Shown here: one piece after another, positions 47,224 through 58,698 of the stretch
Layout: each line of letters starts with the position of its first letter
Numbering within the stretch: the stretch's first letter is position 1
Source: Magicicada septendecula
Taxonomy: Eukaryota > Arthropoda > Insecta > Hemiptera > Cicadidae
Reading direction: 5' to 3'
Length of the DNA stretch: 64,000 bases
Assembly: GCA_034769895.1 (NCBI GenBank)
Contig: CM068373.1
Location: 437,081,080-437,145,079 of the forward strand
Notes under the pieces: generated by a model
Database searches by the model: none
What the model was told of the DNA's origin: nothing
Seen by the model: the letters and a program-made list of their open reading frames with translations, nothing else
Program-made: the position numbers and the translations under genes

Positions 47224-48852
47224 TTAATTTTTAATATACCGTTTCATGGAAGTTTGGTTATAGTTGCCCTTTATTTTCTTTGTTACAGGGTCTTGTAATT
47301 CATAAGTGTTGTTCATGTTATTCTTGGTAACAGTATATGGGCCTGTGTATAGCAGTAACAATTTTTTAGCAATTCCTTCTATTGCACTTGGGAGTTCTCG
47401 ATTTTTTAAGAGTACCTTGTCTCCCACTTCGTATGTTATAATTTTAGGTTGTGACTTCTGATATTTGAGCCTAAGTTTGTCAGCTCGTTCGACTGCATTG
47501 TTAAAACATTTGGTTTTATTAAATTTAAATTCATTTTCTGGTGGAAATTTTATAATTCCTGTAATTTCCCGGGGTGGTCTTTGCTCAAACATAGCAGTAT
47601 AGGGTGTTTCATCAGTTGATTGGTGGCAAGCTAAGTTAATGAAATCTTCAGCTGGGGACAAATATTCTTCCCATCTTCTTTGCTGGGTGTGACAGTAGGT
47701 TCTTAAAATCCTTCCTACTTCTCTCAACACTCTCTTAGCAGGGTTGCTGTTAGGGTGATACACTGACGTTTTGTATGTTTTCACACCTTGATTGATTAGA
47801 GTATCTCGCCATCTTCGGCCTCGAAATTGCGTTCCGTGATCTGTGATTATTGACTGGGGTTTTCCTATCTCGGGTATGTATCTTGATATTATAATGTCCA
47901 AAATTTTGTTGGTTGTTGCCCTGTTTATGGCATAAAGTTTCGTGAATTTCGTATAGTGTGGAAATGGTCCACAAATATCTACGAACACTTTCTCTAATTT
48001 TTCTGCTGAAGTAATGGGTATCATTACCCCTTCTCTCCTCTCATTGCTACATTTGACTAATTGGCACAAATGACAATGCTGTATATATTTTCTTACCCTG
48101 CGGTTCATATCCTTGAAGTAGACATGTTCATGTAGTGCCTTGACTACTCTCATATGACCATAGCGCACATGGTAGTCAACTGCAATTTCCTTCTCGATAA
48201 TTTTTGGTATTACAACCTTCCACTGTTCACTAGACTGTTTGGTTTTAGTGAACAGTATATTGTTGTAGGTACAGTAATATTGCATGATTCTTTCATCATG
48301 TTCTGCTAATCGTTGTATGATTTGTGAAATTTTAGGATCATTGCGCTGATGAATGTGTATGTTAGCTAATATGTCGGCCAATTCAGACTTGCTTTTTAAA
48401 ATATGGTAAACCTTGGCGATGGTTTCTTTTTCTCCCTCGAAAGTTTGGGCCACTATGTTCACTCTGGACAACACGTCTGCAGCTATGTTGCTTTTCCCAG
48501 GGATGTATTCCCACTGTATGTTATATTCTTGGAGCGTTAGTATCCATCTTGTCAGTCTGCCATGTTTTAATCTACAATTCTTCAGGAAAGATATTGACTT
48601 ATGATCTGTGCGTACTGTAATAGGGTATCCTAAAATGTATGTTCTAAATTTTTCACATGCGAATACTATACTCAGGAGTTCTTTTTCCGTAGTATGATAG
48701 TTGCGTTCGCATTTATTGAGTGTTCTGCTCGCAAAACTGATCACTTGATGGTTGCCTTCCTGGTCTTCCTGATACAATATTGATCCAAGGCTTACATCAC
48801 TTGCATCGCAGTTCATATAAAAATATTTGTTAAAATTCGGATGATGCTGCAT
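47224..48852 (-). pseudogene. Copy B pol: RNase H and defective integrase
   Basis: 542 codons from MQHHPNF through RNase H (YMNCDASDVSLG) and integrase. Compared with copy A it has a 48-bp in-frame deletion between VDICGPFP and YTKFTKLY (junction about 47958), flanked by GTG microhomology, which removes 16 residues of the catalytic core. In addition the catalytic Glu of NPAERV is Lys (NPAKRV; GAG to AAG). Either change should disable integration. Confidence 0.92.
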
Positions 48853-50533
48853 TACTGTTGTAAGAAATTTTTCTTTTATTAGTTCAAAGGTTGTGTCCTG
48901 TTCAGGTCCCCATCTCCACTTCTCCTTCGATGATAATTGTTGGGAAAACTTAGCTGTTAATTCTGAATAGTTGTGTTGGAATTTCCTATAGTAATTACAG
49001 ATACCAAGAAACTATTGTAATTGTTTCTTGTTCTTAGGTACTGGGAAACGTTGTATTGCTTCCATCTTTTTCTTGTGCTGGGGTTCTTGTGAAGCCAAAG
49101 AATTGCACTTCCTTTGCTATTAGTTTGGATTTTTCTAGCTTTAGTGTTATATTATTTTCTTCTAGTTTACATAATACTTGTGCCACCCGGTTGCAGTGTT
49201 CCTCCCAATTATCTGAGGTAATCAATAAATCATCTACATATACTGTAGTAAATTGCAGTGTACTTTGGCCTAAGATCTCGTCCATACATTTCACGAAAAC
49301 TGCTACAGAATTTACAAGGCCGAAGGGTAACCTTTTAAATTGGTAGTTACGCCCTTCAAAAATAAAGGCCGTAAATTTTCTGCTATTGGGGTGTAACTCC
49401 ACCTGCCAATATCCACATACTGTGTCCCATATACTGATATAACGTGTGCCATAAAATTTCTTTAAAATTTCGTCGATTTCTCCAGGCGACGTCCTGTCAT
49501 TAATTATGGCTTTGTTTATCTCCCTTGCGTCCAGACAAATCCTCACTGTGCCATTTTTCTTTGGTACAGCTACAATAGGATTGGTGTACGGGGAGTTGCT
49601 TATTTCAGTTATGTCATTTGCTATTAATCGCTGTATCTCTAGACGAACGGCTTCCTTCAGTGAAAATACGATCGGATACGATTTTCTCTTAAACTCAGTT
49701 TGATCATTGAATTTTATCTCACACTGAAAGTTTTTAATTTTGCCTGGTGTGTCAGAAAATACATGTCTATAACGATTATAAATTTGTATCAGTCTATCTA
49801 TTTGTTCGTCAGTTAACATGTGGTCAATGTTACTCGTTTGGAATTTTCTGATTTCATCTATTTTCTCCATCCATAATGTATCTTCACTGGTATTGCAAAC
49901 CTCTCTGTTGATGGACATCTTCTTCCTCTGGTCATGGCCTTCCCGTATGTAGTATATTATGTGTTCTGGGGGTGCCTTCCTATTTTCAATCAGAGCTGCT
50001 GTCCATTCAACTTCATTTGATTTTAATGACACTTTAGCTTTATCCATATCTATGACAGCTGCATATTTCCGCAGTATATCGCATCCAATTAATAGGGTAA
50101 ATGGTAGCCCACTTGCTACTAGGAAAACCATCGGAATTGTTTCTCCGTTGCTAGATACTTCCAATTGTACCTGGTGTCTGATGGTTTTGATCTGTCGACC
50201 CGTTGCTCCAATTAGGATGATGTTATTTATGGGCAGTGTTGGTATTGTTGTTTTGTTTTCCAACTGTATACGATTTAATTCCATCTTGTCAATTAAGGAT
50301 ACGTTCGCTCCTGTGTCTATCATAGCTGTTGTATTGATTCCATTGACCTTTACTGATATGTATGCTATCTCGTTATTGGCGGTGTCGCTGATGCTATCTT
50401 CCTTTTCTTCCATGAGCTCTTGTCTAATGTTTTTTAAATAGTTATTTCGACGGATTTCGATCGATGCCAATTTATTCGCTAATATGTCAGACCCAATAGT
50501 CCGGTTCAGTGAGGGTGTTTTCGTGCTTTTCAC
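48853..50533 (-). pseudogene. Copy B pol: protease and RT
   Basis: The 50533-49034 part is open for 499 codons. Protease DTG is at residues 72-74 (MIDTGANVSL); RT has KKNGTVRICLDAREINK, IWDTVCGYWQVEL and YVDD at 49240-49229. A 1-base frame change at about 49075 and a TAG at 49014-49012 (a Ser codon in copy A) separate it from RNase H. It overlaps the gag end in the -1 frame, as in copy A, and lacks copy A's 2-base loss. Confidence 0.92.
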
Positions 50534-50551
50534 TGCCGGTGCCCATTTAAA
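50501..50551 (-). promoter_or_regulatory. Predicted -1 frameshift signal, copy B gag-pol
   Basis: Identical to the copy A signal: T TTA AAT at 50551-50545, 5' stem at 50539-50531 and 3' stem at 50511-50501. Here pol beyond the site is open for almost 500 codons, so the junction itself is intact. Confidence 0.75.
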
Positions 50552-52889
50552 GGCAGGTCACCGTTGTCTGGGTGCCTGTCCGACGAGGTTGATGCGCTCG
50601 GTTCCTGGGATCCTTGCCCATTCCCATTGTGGTACACTTCTGTGTTTCGAGTGGTTGGTCGGTTATCTTCACTGCTATTACTCCTGTTTGACCGATAACC
50701 TGATTCTCGTTCCTCTCCGTCACTGTGACTTTGATGGTTATTGTTGTTAGGGAAACTTCGTCGACCCTGGTAATATGGTCTCCTACCTCCCCCTCTGCTG
50801 GCATGAGTGTAATGCACTCTTCTAAACTGGTTATTATTGTTATTACCATTGCTCTGCCTATACTGGTTATTTGGAGGTTGGTTATTAGAAGGTCGGTAAT
50901 AATTATTACCTTGTCGATAATTATTGTTCCCTTGATAGCCATTCGACCTAGGATTATTTGTATTTCCTCGGTCTGCATGGTCATTGTGGTTACCACCACC
51001 ATTCTGTCTTGGTCCCTGGTGATTATTGAAACGTGGAGGGTTGTTAAAATTTCTTCCATAATTGTTCCGGTCAGTATTATTGGTTGGATTAACGTTGCCT
51101 GGTCCGCCCCGATCATATGTCTGTCCGGTACCCTGGCGGTTCCACTGATAGTAACGCTCTCTCTCGTGGCTTTCTAACAGAGTACACATGCCTTGTATGG
51201 TTTTGATCTGCGAGTTAAGTCTCCCCTGTGACACTCCCTGGCTAAAATGGTAAGCCAGTTTTGTCACTAAGCACTCCTCTGGTATGGCCGGTTCCAGATT
51301 TCTGGCTAAGCAAATCTTCCCTAAAAAGTAGGTTGTCATCGACTGTCTGCCATTTGGATCATACTTGCCGTTGGTGATGTCGTCTCTGATAATATTTTGT
51401 GTAGAGTCGGACCAATATTTTAGCTTAAATGCCACCTTAAATGCAGCATAATTTTCTACTTCGTGCCGGGTCGCTGTCCACCAGTTGTCGAATACGTTAC
51501 GAAAAGATTCGTCCAACATTCCCTTTATCACTGACCAATGGTTTTCTCTGTTTCTGTTGAGTATCTCATCCACTCTCTCTAGGAATTCGAGTGGATTTTT
51601 AACATAGGCGCGGAAATCTATTTGTTCCCTTCCATCCAGGTGTGTTAATCCGGATAATACATTTGGGAATGCTCGCAGGCGGTTCATTTCATCTCTGAGG
51701 TCACTAAATTCCCTCTGTTGTCGCTCAGTCAACTGATCTCGGTCATTGTTCACCTGATGTTTGACTGCGTCTACTTTGGTTGAGATTTCTTCGCACCACT
51801 CCCCTAGTGTGGTGTGTGCGGCCATCATTTCCGTCTGTCTTCGTTCCATGACTCCTACCTGGTTGTTGTGGATTTCCTCAATACTGTCGATCCGGTGGTT
51901 GATATCTGTTTCGGTCTGTACTATTTTTTGTTTATTCATTTCACCTTCTCTCCGTATGTCGGACACCTCTTCATGGATTTCTGTTAACAATATTGCTATC
52001 CTCTCCTCCGTCGCTTCTATGTTTTCTTCCAATTTTTTGTCGATTGCTTCTACTGTATTTTTGGCAATTTCTTCAGTTCTGTAATTATTGTCGGCCATTT
52101 TTTGCCATATCTTCTCATTATCATTCTTCACTGACTCAATGTCCTTATTGATTTTCTCATTTCTTTCATCAATCTTTTTGTTGGTCTCATCAATTGTAAT
52201 TCCCAACTCGGCAGATTAATTTTCTTTCATTATTTCCATATTTTTCTCCAACAATTCTTCAGTCTTTTTCTGTCCGTCTTCCATCCTCCTATTGGTTTCA
52301 TTTATCTTGTCATTTAAATCCTCCTTCAACAATTCTATGTTTTTCTGGCTCTCCTTCTGGCCTCCTTCTATTTTCTGGTTTGTGGACTGACTGGTTTCGT
52401 TTATTTTACTATTCAAGTCTTCCTTCAATGATTCTATACTCTTGTTTAATTCCTCCTTTGTGGATTGACTCGTTTCATCCATCTTCTTATTCATTGTTTC
52501 TATTTCTGGTCTGTGGATCGACTGTTCTCCTTCAATGATCGTGTATCTTCCTTTAGCGATTCTATTGATTCTTCCGTTTTCTTAAATATTTTGAGCATTT
52601 CCTGCATAATATCTGTGCCTCCTGGTTGCTCTGGTTTTTCGGCTCGGCTTATTTCTGGTTGTGTTTCCTGCTGTATGACGTCCGGTTCATCTTCCGGTTG
52701 TTGAACCTCCTCCGCCGGTTCAGGTTGTCTATCTTCAATTTCTAATAATATTTCTTCAACATCCTCTGTCGACGTTGCTTCTTTTTCCTCCAATCTGGCC
52801 TCCCTCTCGGCCTCTGCCGCTCGTTTCTTCGATGTTGGCCTCCTATACATCTTGTTATCGGTGTAATGTACTTGCTGTCTTGCTGTCAA
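50530..52889 (-). pseudogene. Copy B gag, three pieces
   Basis: Same domains as copy A. The N-terminal acidic part (52889-52500) runs into a stop because of a 2-base loss near 52505. The coiled-coil piece (52494-52216) ends at TAA (52218-52216), a Leu codon in copy A. The main piece (52206-50530, 558 codons) holds the rest of the coiled coil, the capsid and the Asn/Arg/Gly-rich tail, and ends at TGA just after the frameshift heptamer. The two copies share the design but have different lesions. Confidence 0.88.
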
Positions 52890-52955
52890 ATTAGGTTGAT
52901 AAATTATTTGTTTAATTAATTAAACTGTTAAGTGTTTTCGTCCTAATTCGCGCTC

Positions 52956-52970
52956 AGACGTTGGGCGCCA
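52956..52970 (-). promoter_or_regulatory. Primer-binding site of copy B
   Basis: Same sequence as in copy A, 3 bases inside the right LTR, confirming that the right LTR is the 5' LTR. Confidence 0.75.
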
Positions 52971-52973
52971 ATC

Positions 52974-55900
52974 TGTTACAAAACAGATTAATAGATTTAT
53001 AGATGTGTGTAGGTACTAAGTCGAGTACGTGACGTTATTGTTTATTATTATTATAGTAGTTGATTATTAATAAAATTGGGATTAGTGTTCACGTTTAAGA
53101 GCTTGTGGTTTAAAAGAGTATTTATCACTTCACTGTGTCAACCTCCCCACTTACCATATGTGGATGTCTTCAATGTTCCCGATGGTGACTTCTTCTACTG
53201 TAAAAACACTGGACATACATACATAGATATTCCGTTTGAATATCACAAAGAATGCACATACACAATAAAATAAATTAAAAGTTCAATTGCAATTCGAATG
53301 ATATTAGTCATTCAAATACTACCGCCACCTTATGAGAGAACTGTTCATGAAAAAATTAAACTACTTTTCTATTGTATAGAAATCAAAACTCTGTTTCCAC
53401 TGGTAAATAAACTGGGGATTTATTCACAATTAGTAAATTCAATAAACTCTATTAAAAACAATTAATAATATCTTTTTACAAACAATAACAAATTTAAACA
53501 AATCCTGAGATCTCTGTACCTCAAGGCTGGTAACACTGCTGTAAGGTACAATGTTTTTGGTGAACGAGGTTAGGTTCACTTTATTCAATTATGTTACCAA
53601 ATTAGTGAGTTCTTTGAAGATATATGATACCAGATTACAAGACGTGACTTTAATTAACAATATTTAATTATATATTACTATAAAAAAGAACAAAATTTAA
53701 AATTATAAAACTCGGTACCATAACCGATACATCGTACTATCGTACGCTATGCAAACGTATATAGCAGTTGTGGTCAACACGTGCTCTGAGATTAGCACTG
53801 TTAAAAATATTATTATTATTTATTTATTAATTAGTAAAACCATGTACTGGCAAGAGGAAAAAATCTAGAGAAAAAAAAACTCTTGTTATAGCTTTCATTT
53901 CAGTAAAATTATTCAAGAACAGAATTGTTTCTTGGTGACAAAATTATATTCATCAGTTCTAGGTTAGTTTACCTAGTATACGTAAGTCATTATTTAGAAT
54001 AAGTATGTTACTTATTAAATTCTTAATGATATGATCACAAACATTCTATTTATAAATCATTTGACGTATAATTATCAGTTATTTAAAATATTTGCGCAAT
54101 AACATTAATTATTTGTTCATTCAAAAAGTTTAGTCAAGTAAGCGACTATATACTATATACTGAAGAGCGGTATCTAAGTTAATTCCGCTTTTCTCAATTA
54201 TTCTTTAATTGTAAAATAATTATTTTTAAATTAATTATTGTGCTACAATTTATTTATTAGGCTCTGATAATTGTTCATCATAATTTAAGCACTCAAGTGT
54301 TTTGACTAGTGCAGTCCAAAACAATATCCTTCGTTCATTAACGAAAATTATTATTTTTTATTAATTTCTTTAAAGTAATTAAAATATAGTACTCCCTGAT
54401 TTAATACACAAAACATGACCTTTATTGTACACTGGTCGTGTTATTTCACTGTACACTTAATGCACTGGACACTCGGTAATATATTGTGATGTACAGGTTA
54501 GCGTATGTTTACTTATTACTGTGTGTGACGCGCACATTTTAAAATAATCTTGATGACTTTTGGCGTAGACCTGTCGTCGTGAGTGATGCAGAACGAATCA
54601 TTCCTTCGACGAAGCGTCTCTTTCTCGTCTGGTCATTTTAAGCCATTTGATTGGTTCAAAAGGTCAAACTCTCAACCCCAAAACACTTTGGTCAAATAAT
54701 ATTTTTAATTTTTGACAAATTTTAGTGTGGGTTCGAGATTAAAAATGACGTATGCATGGATACTCAAAATGATTGAAAAGTTTATAATTGTCATAACTTT
54801 CTTATCTTTTGTCGTATCGTCGGTTGGGTAGTGGCATTAAATCGCGGACACTTGTGGCTTTATTTTAAGTCTAAACAAGCACTAAATCCGTTCATTATTA
54901 ATTCACTTAGCCATCCCAAAAACTCATATGGTGATTCTTAATATAAATAAATCTGTTTTACCATATTTCGTTACAATTACACTGTAATACTTATTACTAA
55001 ATATCTCGAGTCCATTTCTCTATCATTTTAGTACCTAAAATAGTTATATTTACAATGTAAACAATATCTGGTAATGGCGTCCATAGCGACCATGTTCGAT
55101 TGTTTATAATTACATGTAACGCTATTATTCCTTATCCTATTACATATGTTTGACATCCTAACACTAATATGTACATTTATTTACATTTATTCACATTTTA
55201 TTTTGCTAAAAATGTTATTTTTTATATACTTAGAGTATGATTAAAATACCTTCTGTTCTCATTTCTCTATTTTGTCACCTTTTTAATTATTTTATTACAC
55301 AAGGTATATAATGTTAGTAACTAAAATAGTGTACAATTGTTGTACCTTGTTGGTTCAATGTATTTATCAATCTTTCGTTATCTGAAAGCTCTCCAAGTTA
55401 TAGTATAGTGTTTGTTTACATCTGGTTTTACAATTGTAGTTAGTTAGTTTATAATATTTCATTTACTAAACTACTACTATTACATTTGTGAGGTGTTCTC
55501 ATAGCAGTATTAGACATTTCTCTAACTACTGGTAACATTTGTCACAATCTTTTGATAAGTTTTGATAATGCATTTTGACTAACTATCTTGTCACATTGGG
55601 GTTCTGTTCATTTGGCTTTATGATATCATATTCAATCTGATTCATTTGCTGTGTATTTCAGTACATATGGTATTTATTGGTTTGCATTGTTATTCTAAAC
55701 TAGTCTTTGTTTGAAACAATTGTGGATATTTGCTTGGTTTAACTAATATACATGATTTTATGTTATAGGTTCACTTCTTATGAGGTTATGTGTCAGTTGT
55801 CTGACAACAATGTGCAACATATTTTTATGCAGTGTTTGACTCAACTATTTCCATCTCATTATGGCATTCTACTACAATGGTTTAATTATTAAGTTATACA

Positions 55901-57133
55901 CATTTTTACACTATTTGTTGAAACAATAACACAGGTATTCTTAGTCTAATAAGATTACATTTCTTGGTGGGTTGCACCTAGTTTTTGGTACATTGATTGT
56001 TTTATACCTAACAAACTAGCTTATTTGCCACTGTTTGAATTCTGGAATTGATTTATATTTTGTCCTGTCTTGCTGTGGCATTCAGGCACATTTCATTTTA
56101 AGGCTTACAAAGCTTTTATTATTAGTCCCTATGAACAATTAATTTACTGTTCTGTCTCATATTTCTTTTGGTGGTCTTAATGATTATCTATGTTGTGTTA
56201 CAATCTTGATTAAACTTGTCACACTAATTGTCTGTGGATTTTAACTAGTTAATCTTGGATTCTTTCACTTATAATGGTTACTCATTTTTCTCCGTTATAA
56301 ACAATTTCACTTGTATTGTTTGTGGTGTTTATCTGGGGTAAAATGGTTATCATATCACAGGTTGTTACACTCATATTAAGTTTTCACTGTTATTGTTCGT
56401 GATCACTCAATGATGCTAAACACTGGTTTCTTTGTCATTGATCTTCGAATAATCATCATACTTCTTCCGGTCACTATATTAATTTTAGTTCCTTGCATAT
56501 CTTGTGAATGTTGATGTCTTGTACTGTTCATACATTATCTTCATTCTTCATGGTATGTTTCCTTTCCTCTTCTTCTTCCTTTCTTCTTCTGGTTAGTTGT
56601 TGCTCACTAACGGTGTTCTCCTGGGTTATACATTATTTGTGATAATCAAAGTTTCCTTAGTCTTGTCATACTCTTCCATATTTTTATTCGTGGTAGTCAT
56701 TGTTCCATATTATTTTATACTAATAAACAAATTCGTTTGTTTTATCATCATTTTGGTTGTACTTGATTCGCATCCTCTTCATTTTAATATTTATTTTCGT
56801 CGTTTCCCCTCACTATTTTGGATCTGTTGGCTCCTCTTCATTTTAATAATTATTTTCGTCGTATCCCCTCACTATTTTGGATCTATTGGGCCTGGATTCT
56901 AACATATTATATTGGCTCGTTGTCATTTTCTCTCTCTTCTATACTCGATGATATTCTTATTATTCTTCCTTCTTTTTTTTGTTCGGTTGTTTCAATAATA
57001 TACGTTCGTAGATACACACTTTGTTTATATTCTCCTGTTCCTTCTTTTATGCACGTTGAAATATTTTCATGATATCTTTTTATTTGACGCATTATATAGT
57101 TATCTTATGTAACTGCCAATTTGGTACGTTACA
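52974..57133 (-). repeat. Right 4160-bp LTR (5' LTR of copy B)
   Basis: Ends at CGTTACA directly before ATAT (57134-57137), the outer target duplication. In the other two LTRs this end continues into internal sequence. Confidence 0.95.
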
Positions 57134-57183
57134 ATATATCAGGACTCGGAACACTAATTTTTATAAAATTATACATACCGTAC

Positions 57184-57312
57184 CTGTAAGCTCCTTTCAG
57201 CAGCTGACTTCATCACTTTCAGTGTCATTAAAAGATGTCTGATCTGTTTTTTGCATAGTCAAACTTTTCTACATTTCCTATGTTTTCCTGAATTTCTGTA
57301 AATTCTGCAAAC
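57184..57312 (-). pseudogene. Inverted diverged copy of the MULE coiled-coil exon
   Basis: On the minus strand this reads FTEIQENIGNVEKF, then after a frame change KKQIRHLLMTLKVMKSAAERSLQ, closely matching KKKQMGHLLLTIKAMKSAAERSLK of the exon at 16933-17089, and it ends at an equivalent donor (ACAG|GTACGG). It is a second family member facing the first across the Gypsy array. The motif GACTCGGAACACTAA (57152-57166) of the 399-bp insert also lies next to it. Confidence 0.75.
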
Positions 57313-57325
57313 AGTGAGACTTTAC

Positions 57326-57369
57326 GTCTTTTTCTTAATAATAAATTCGAGTCCCTGTTCGGGGGCCAC
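57326..57369 (+). other. tRNA-Lys 3'-end fragment between 11-bp direct repeats
   Basis: TTCGAGTCCCTGTTCGGGGGCCA (57346-57368) equals the T-arm and acceptor end plus CCA of lysine tRNA with one mismatch. The 44-bp segment is bounded by TGAGACTTTAC at 57315-57325 and 57370-57380, like a target duplication. The rest of a tRNA cloverleaf is absent, so it is not a tRNA gene. It could be a tRNA-fragment retro-insertion or a relic of an LTR primer-binding site. Confidence 0.55.
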
Positions 57370-57432
57370 TGAGACTTTACAAATTTATTGTAAATAATAA
57401 AATCTTATTAAATTTTTAAAACTTCATTTTTC

Positions 57433-57669
57433 TTACGTTTGGGTTATAATCCAGGATCGTATAGATGAAAACCTGATTCTCACAACAGGTAAGTGTTTAT
57501 TATTATCCCTATAATCATCGTTTGCTACTACACAAGGTAAGTGTCTATTATTTATAATAATTCTCTCATTATTTAGCTTCTCAGCCAACCCTTTATAACC
57601 TCTAGTCAACTTAAATATCTCTATCACTCTATTTCTCTCGTTATTATCCCTTTCGCAACCCAATTTCAC
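57433..57669 (-). pseudogene. Possible short Gypsy pol relic
   Basis: Encodes VIEIFKLTRGYKGLAEKLNNER, resembling IEIFRLTRDDRIFGEDLREI in the RNase H-integrase linker of element C. No catalytic motif is included. Two AAGGTAAGTGT-type blocks about 60 bp apart hint at an internal duplication. Assignment rests on about 20 residues. Confidence 0.3.
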
Positions 57670-57856
57670 ATCTCACTCCACACAGAGTGCAATAGAGCAA
57701 AATTATCTAAATACCATCTGGCCTTACCAGATACACTAAAAACCCAGGGACATAGTGAAGATCTTATATCTTCTTTTACCAAAACTATCGAGGAACTCTA
57801 GTAGAGGGAAAGTGTATGTACGAGAACACTTTCGGATTGCGAACGAAAACACTACC
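57670..57856. other. No gene seen
   Basis: Short spacer without recognised features. Confidence 0.4.
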
Positions 57857-57920
57857 GGGTTCCAGTTCATGACGTCATAGAGGCACTGGCAGCTGGTGTC
57901 CGAGCTGTCCATGTGACGTC

Positions 57921-57975
<55 letters not shown>

Positions 57976-58332
57976 CTGAAACGCTTCCGTGTTCCAGTTC
58001 ATGACGTCACACAGAGGCCCTAGTCGCTGGCGTCCGCATGGCTAAAACTTGTTTCAAGACGTCACGGAGGCCGTGGTTTCTGCATGTCCAAAATTTGGTA
58101 GCCGAAAACAATGTGTAGCGGATGGGGGTACCCGGAATTCGGCGGTTGCCGAGGGCCCGGACGCACAGAGGCGATGTCATCGGGTACCGTTACGCGAAAT
58201 TTTGGGGGCATCGGGTACCGTTACCCGAAATGTTTAAATCAACGGATGGGGGTACCCGAAATTTGTGGGTACGCCCTAACCGGGTTCCAGTTCATGACAT
58301 CACACAGAGGCCCTCGCAGCTGGTGTCCGAAT
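57857..58332. repeat. Three related ~55-bp units with CRE-like palindromes
   Basis: GGTTCCAGTTCATGACGTCA followed by CAGAGGCCCT and GCAGCTGGTGTCCG occurs near 57858, 57990 and 58279. The palindrome TGACGTCA is present at 57870-57877, 57914-57921 and 58002-58009; in the third unit it has decayed to TGACATCA. TGACGTCA is the consensus CREB/ATF site, but a role is unproven. Confidence 0.8.
57927..57974. repeat. (TG)24 microsatellite
   Basis: Perfect 48-bp TG run inside the repeat block. Confidence 0.98.
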
Positions 58333-58503
58333 GTTAAAACACTTCCGCGTTCTGGTTTATTTTGATGTAACAAAATAATCGTTCTCTCTCGAAATTTTTA
58401 ATGTCAGAATTTTGGTACCCTAAATGATTAAAACAACGGATGGGGGTACCCGAAATTTTTGGTGTCTGAAATTTAGTACCCGAAATGTTTAAATCAACGG
58501 ATT
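58090..58503. repeat. Dispersed GGTACCCGAAAT units
   Basis: GTACCCGAAAT or close variants occur at least seven times (near 58095, 58127, 58181, 58211, 58247, 58412, 58445 and 58468), often as GAAATGTTTAAATCAACGGA then TGGGGGTACCCG. Several contain the perfect palindrome GGGTACCC. The open frames over this block are by-products. Confidence 0.8.
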
Positions 58504-58698
58504 TTTGAGTTTTTGAGTGATTTTGTTGTAATTTTATATTACAAAGTGACTAAAAACTTCGTGACTAAAGATAAAATATTATGGTAATTAATTTCAAATC
58601 AAGCTGAATTGAATAGTGCAGGAAATGAAGAGACATTTCCATCTGACAATAGAGGTAAGCCTACATAATTTGAGGTTACTTCATCTCACTATTTATAC
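58504..58698. other. No gene seen
   Basis: AT-rich spacer before the hAT remnant. A donor-like GAGGTAAG occurs near 58652, but no supported exon. Confidence 0.35.

Larger units (their letters stand above)
17976..57133 (-). mobile_element. Tandem Gypsy composite: LTR-int A-LTR-int B-LTR
   Basis: Three LTRs of about 4.16 kb (17976-22135, 41779-45935, 52974-57133) alternate with two gag-pol internal regions, all in minus orientation. The outer ends share the target duplication ATAT (17972-17975 and 57134-57137), while no duplication flanks the middle LTR, so the array behaves as one insertion. Internal B is 7038 bp; internal A is 7074 bp once the nested element C and its duplicated ATGG are subtracted. 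The RT, RNase H and integrase are Gypsy/Metaviridae-type. I infer an Osvaldo/Ulysses-like lineage from long LTRs and lysine-tRNA priming. Both copies are inactivated. Confidence 0.93.

Noticed and set aside
57346-57368. tRNA-Lys gene
   Set aside because: Only the 3' end is present; no D-arm, anticodon arm or 5' acceptor strand can be folded around it.
58049-58365. Three overlapping plus-strand frames with Arg/Pro-rich products
   Set aside because: They lie over the GTACCCGAAAT repeats and have no recognisable domain.
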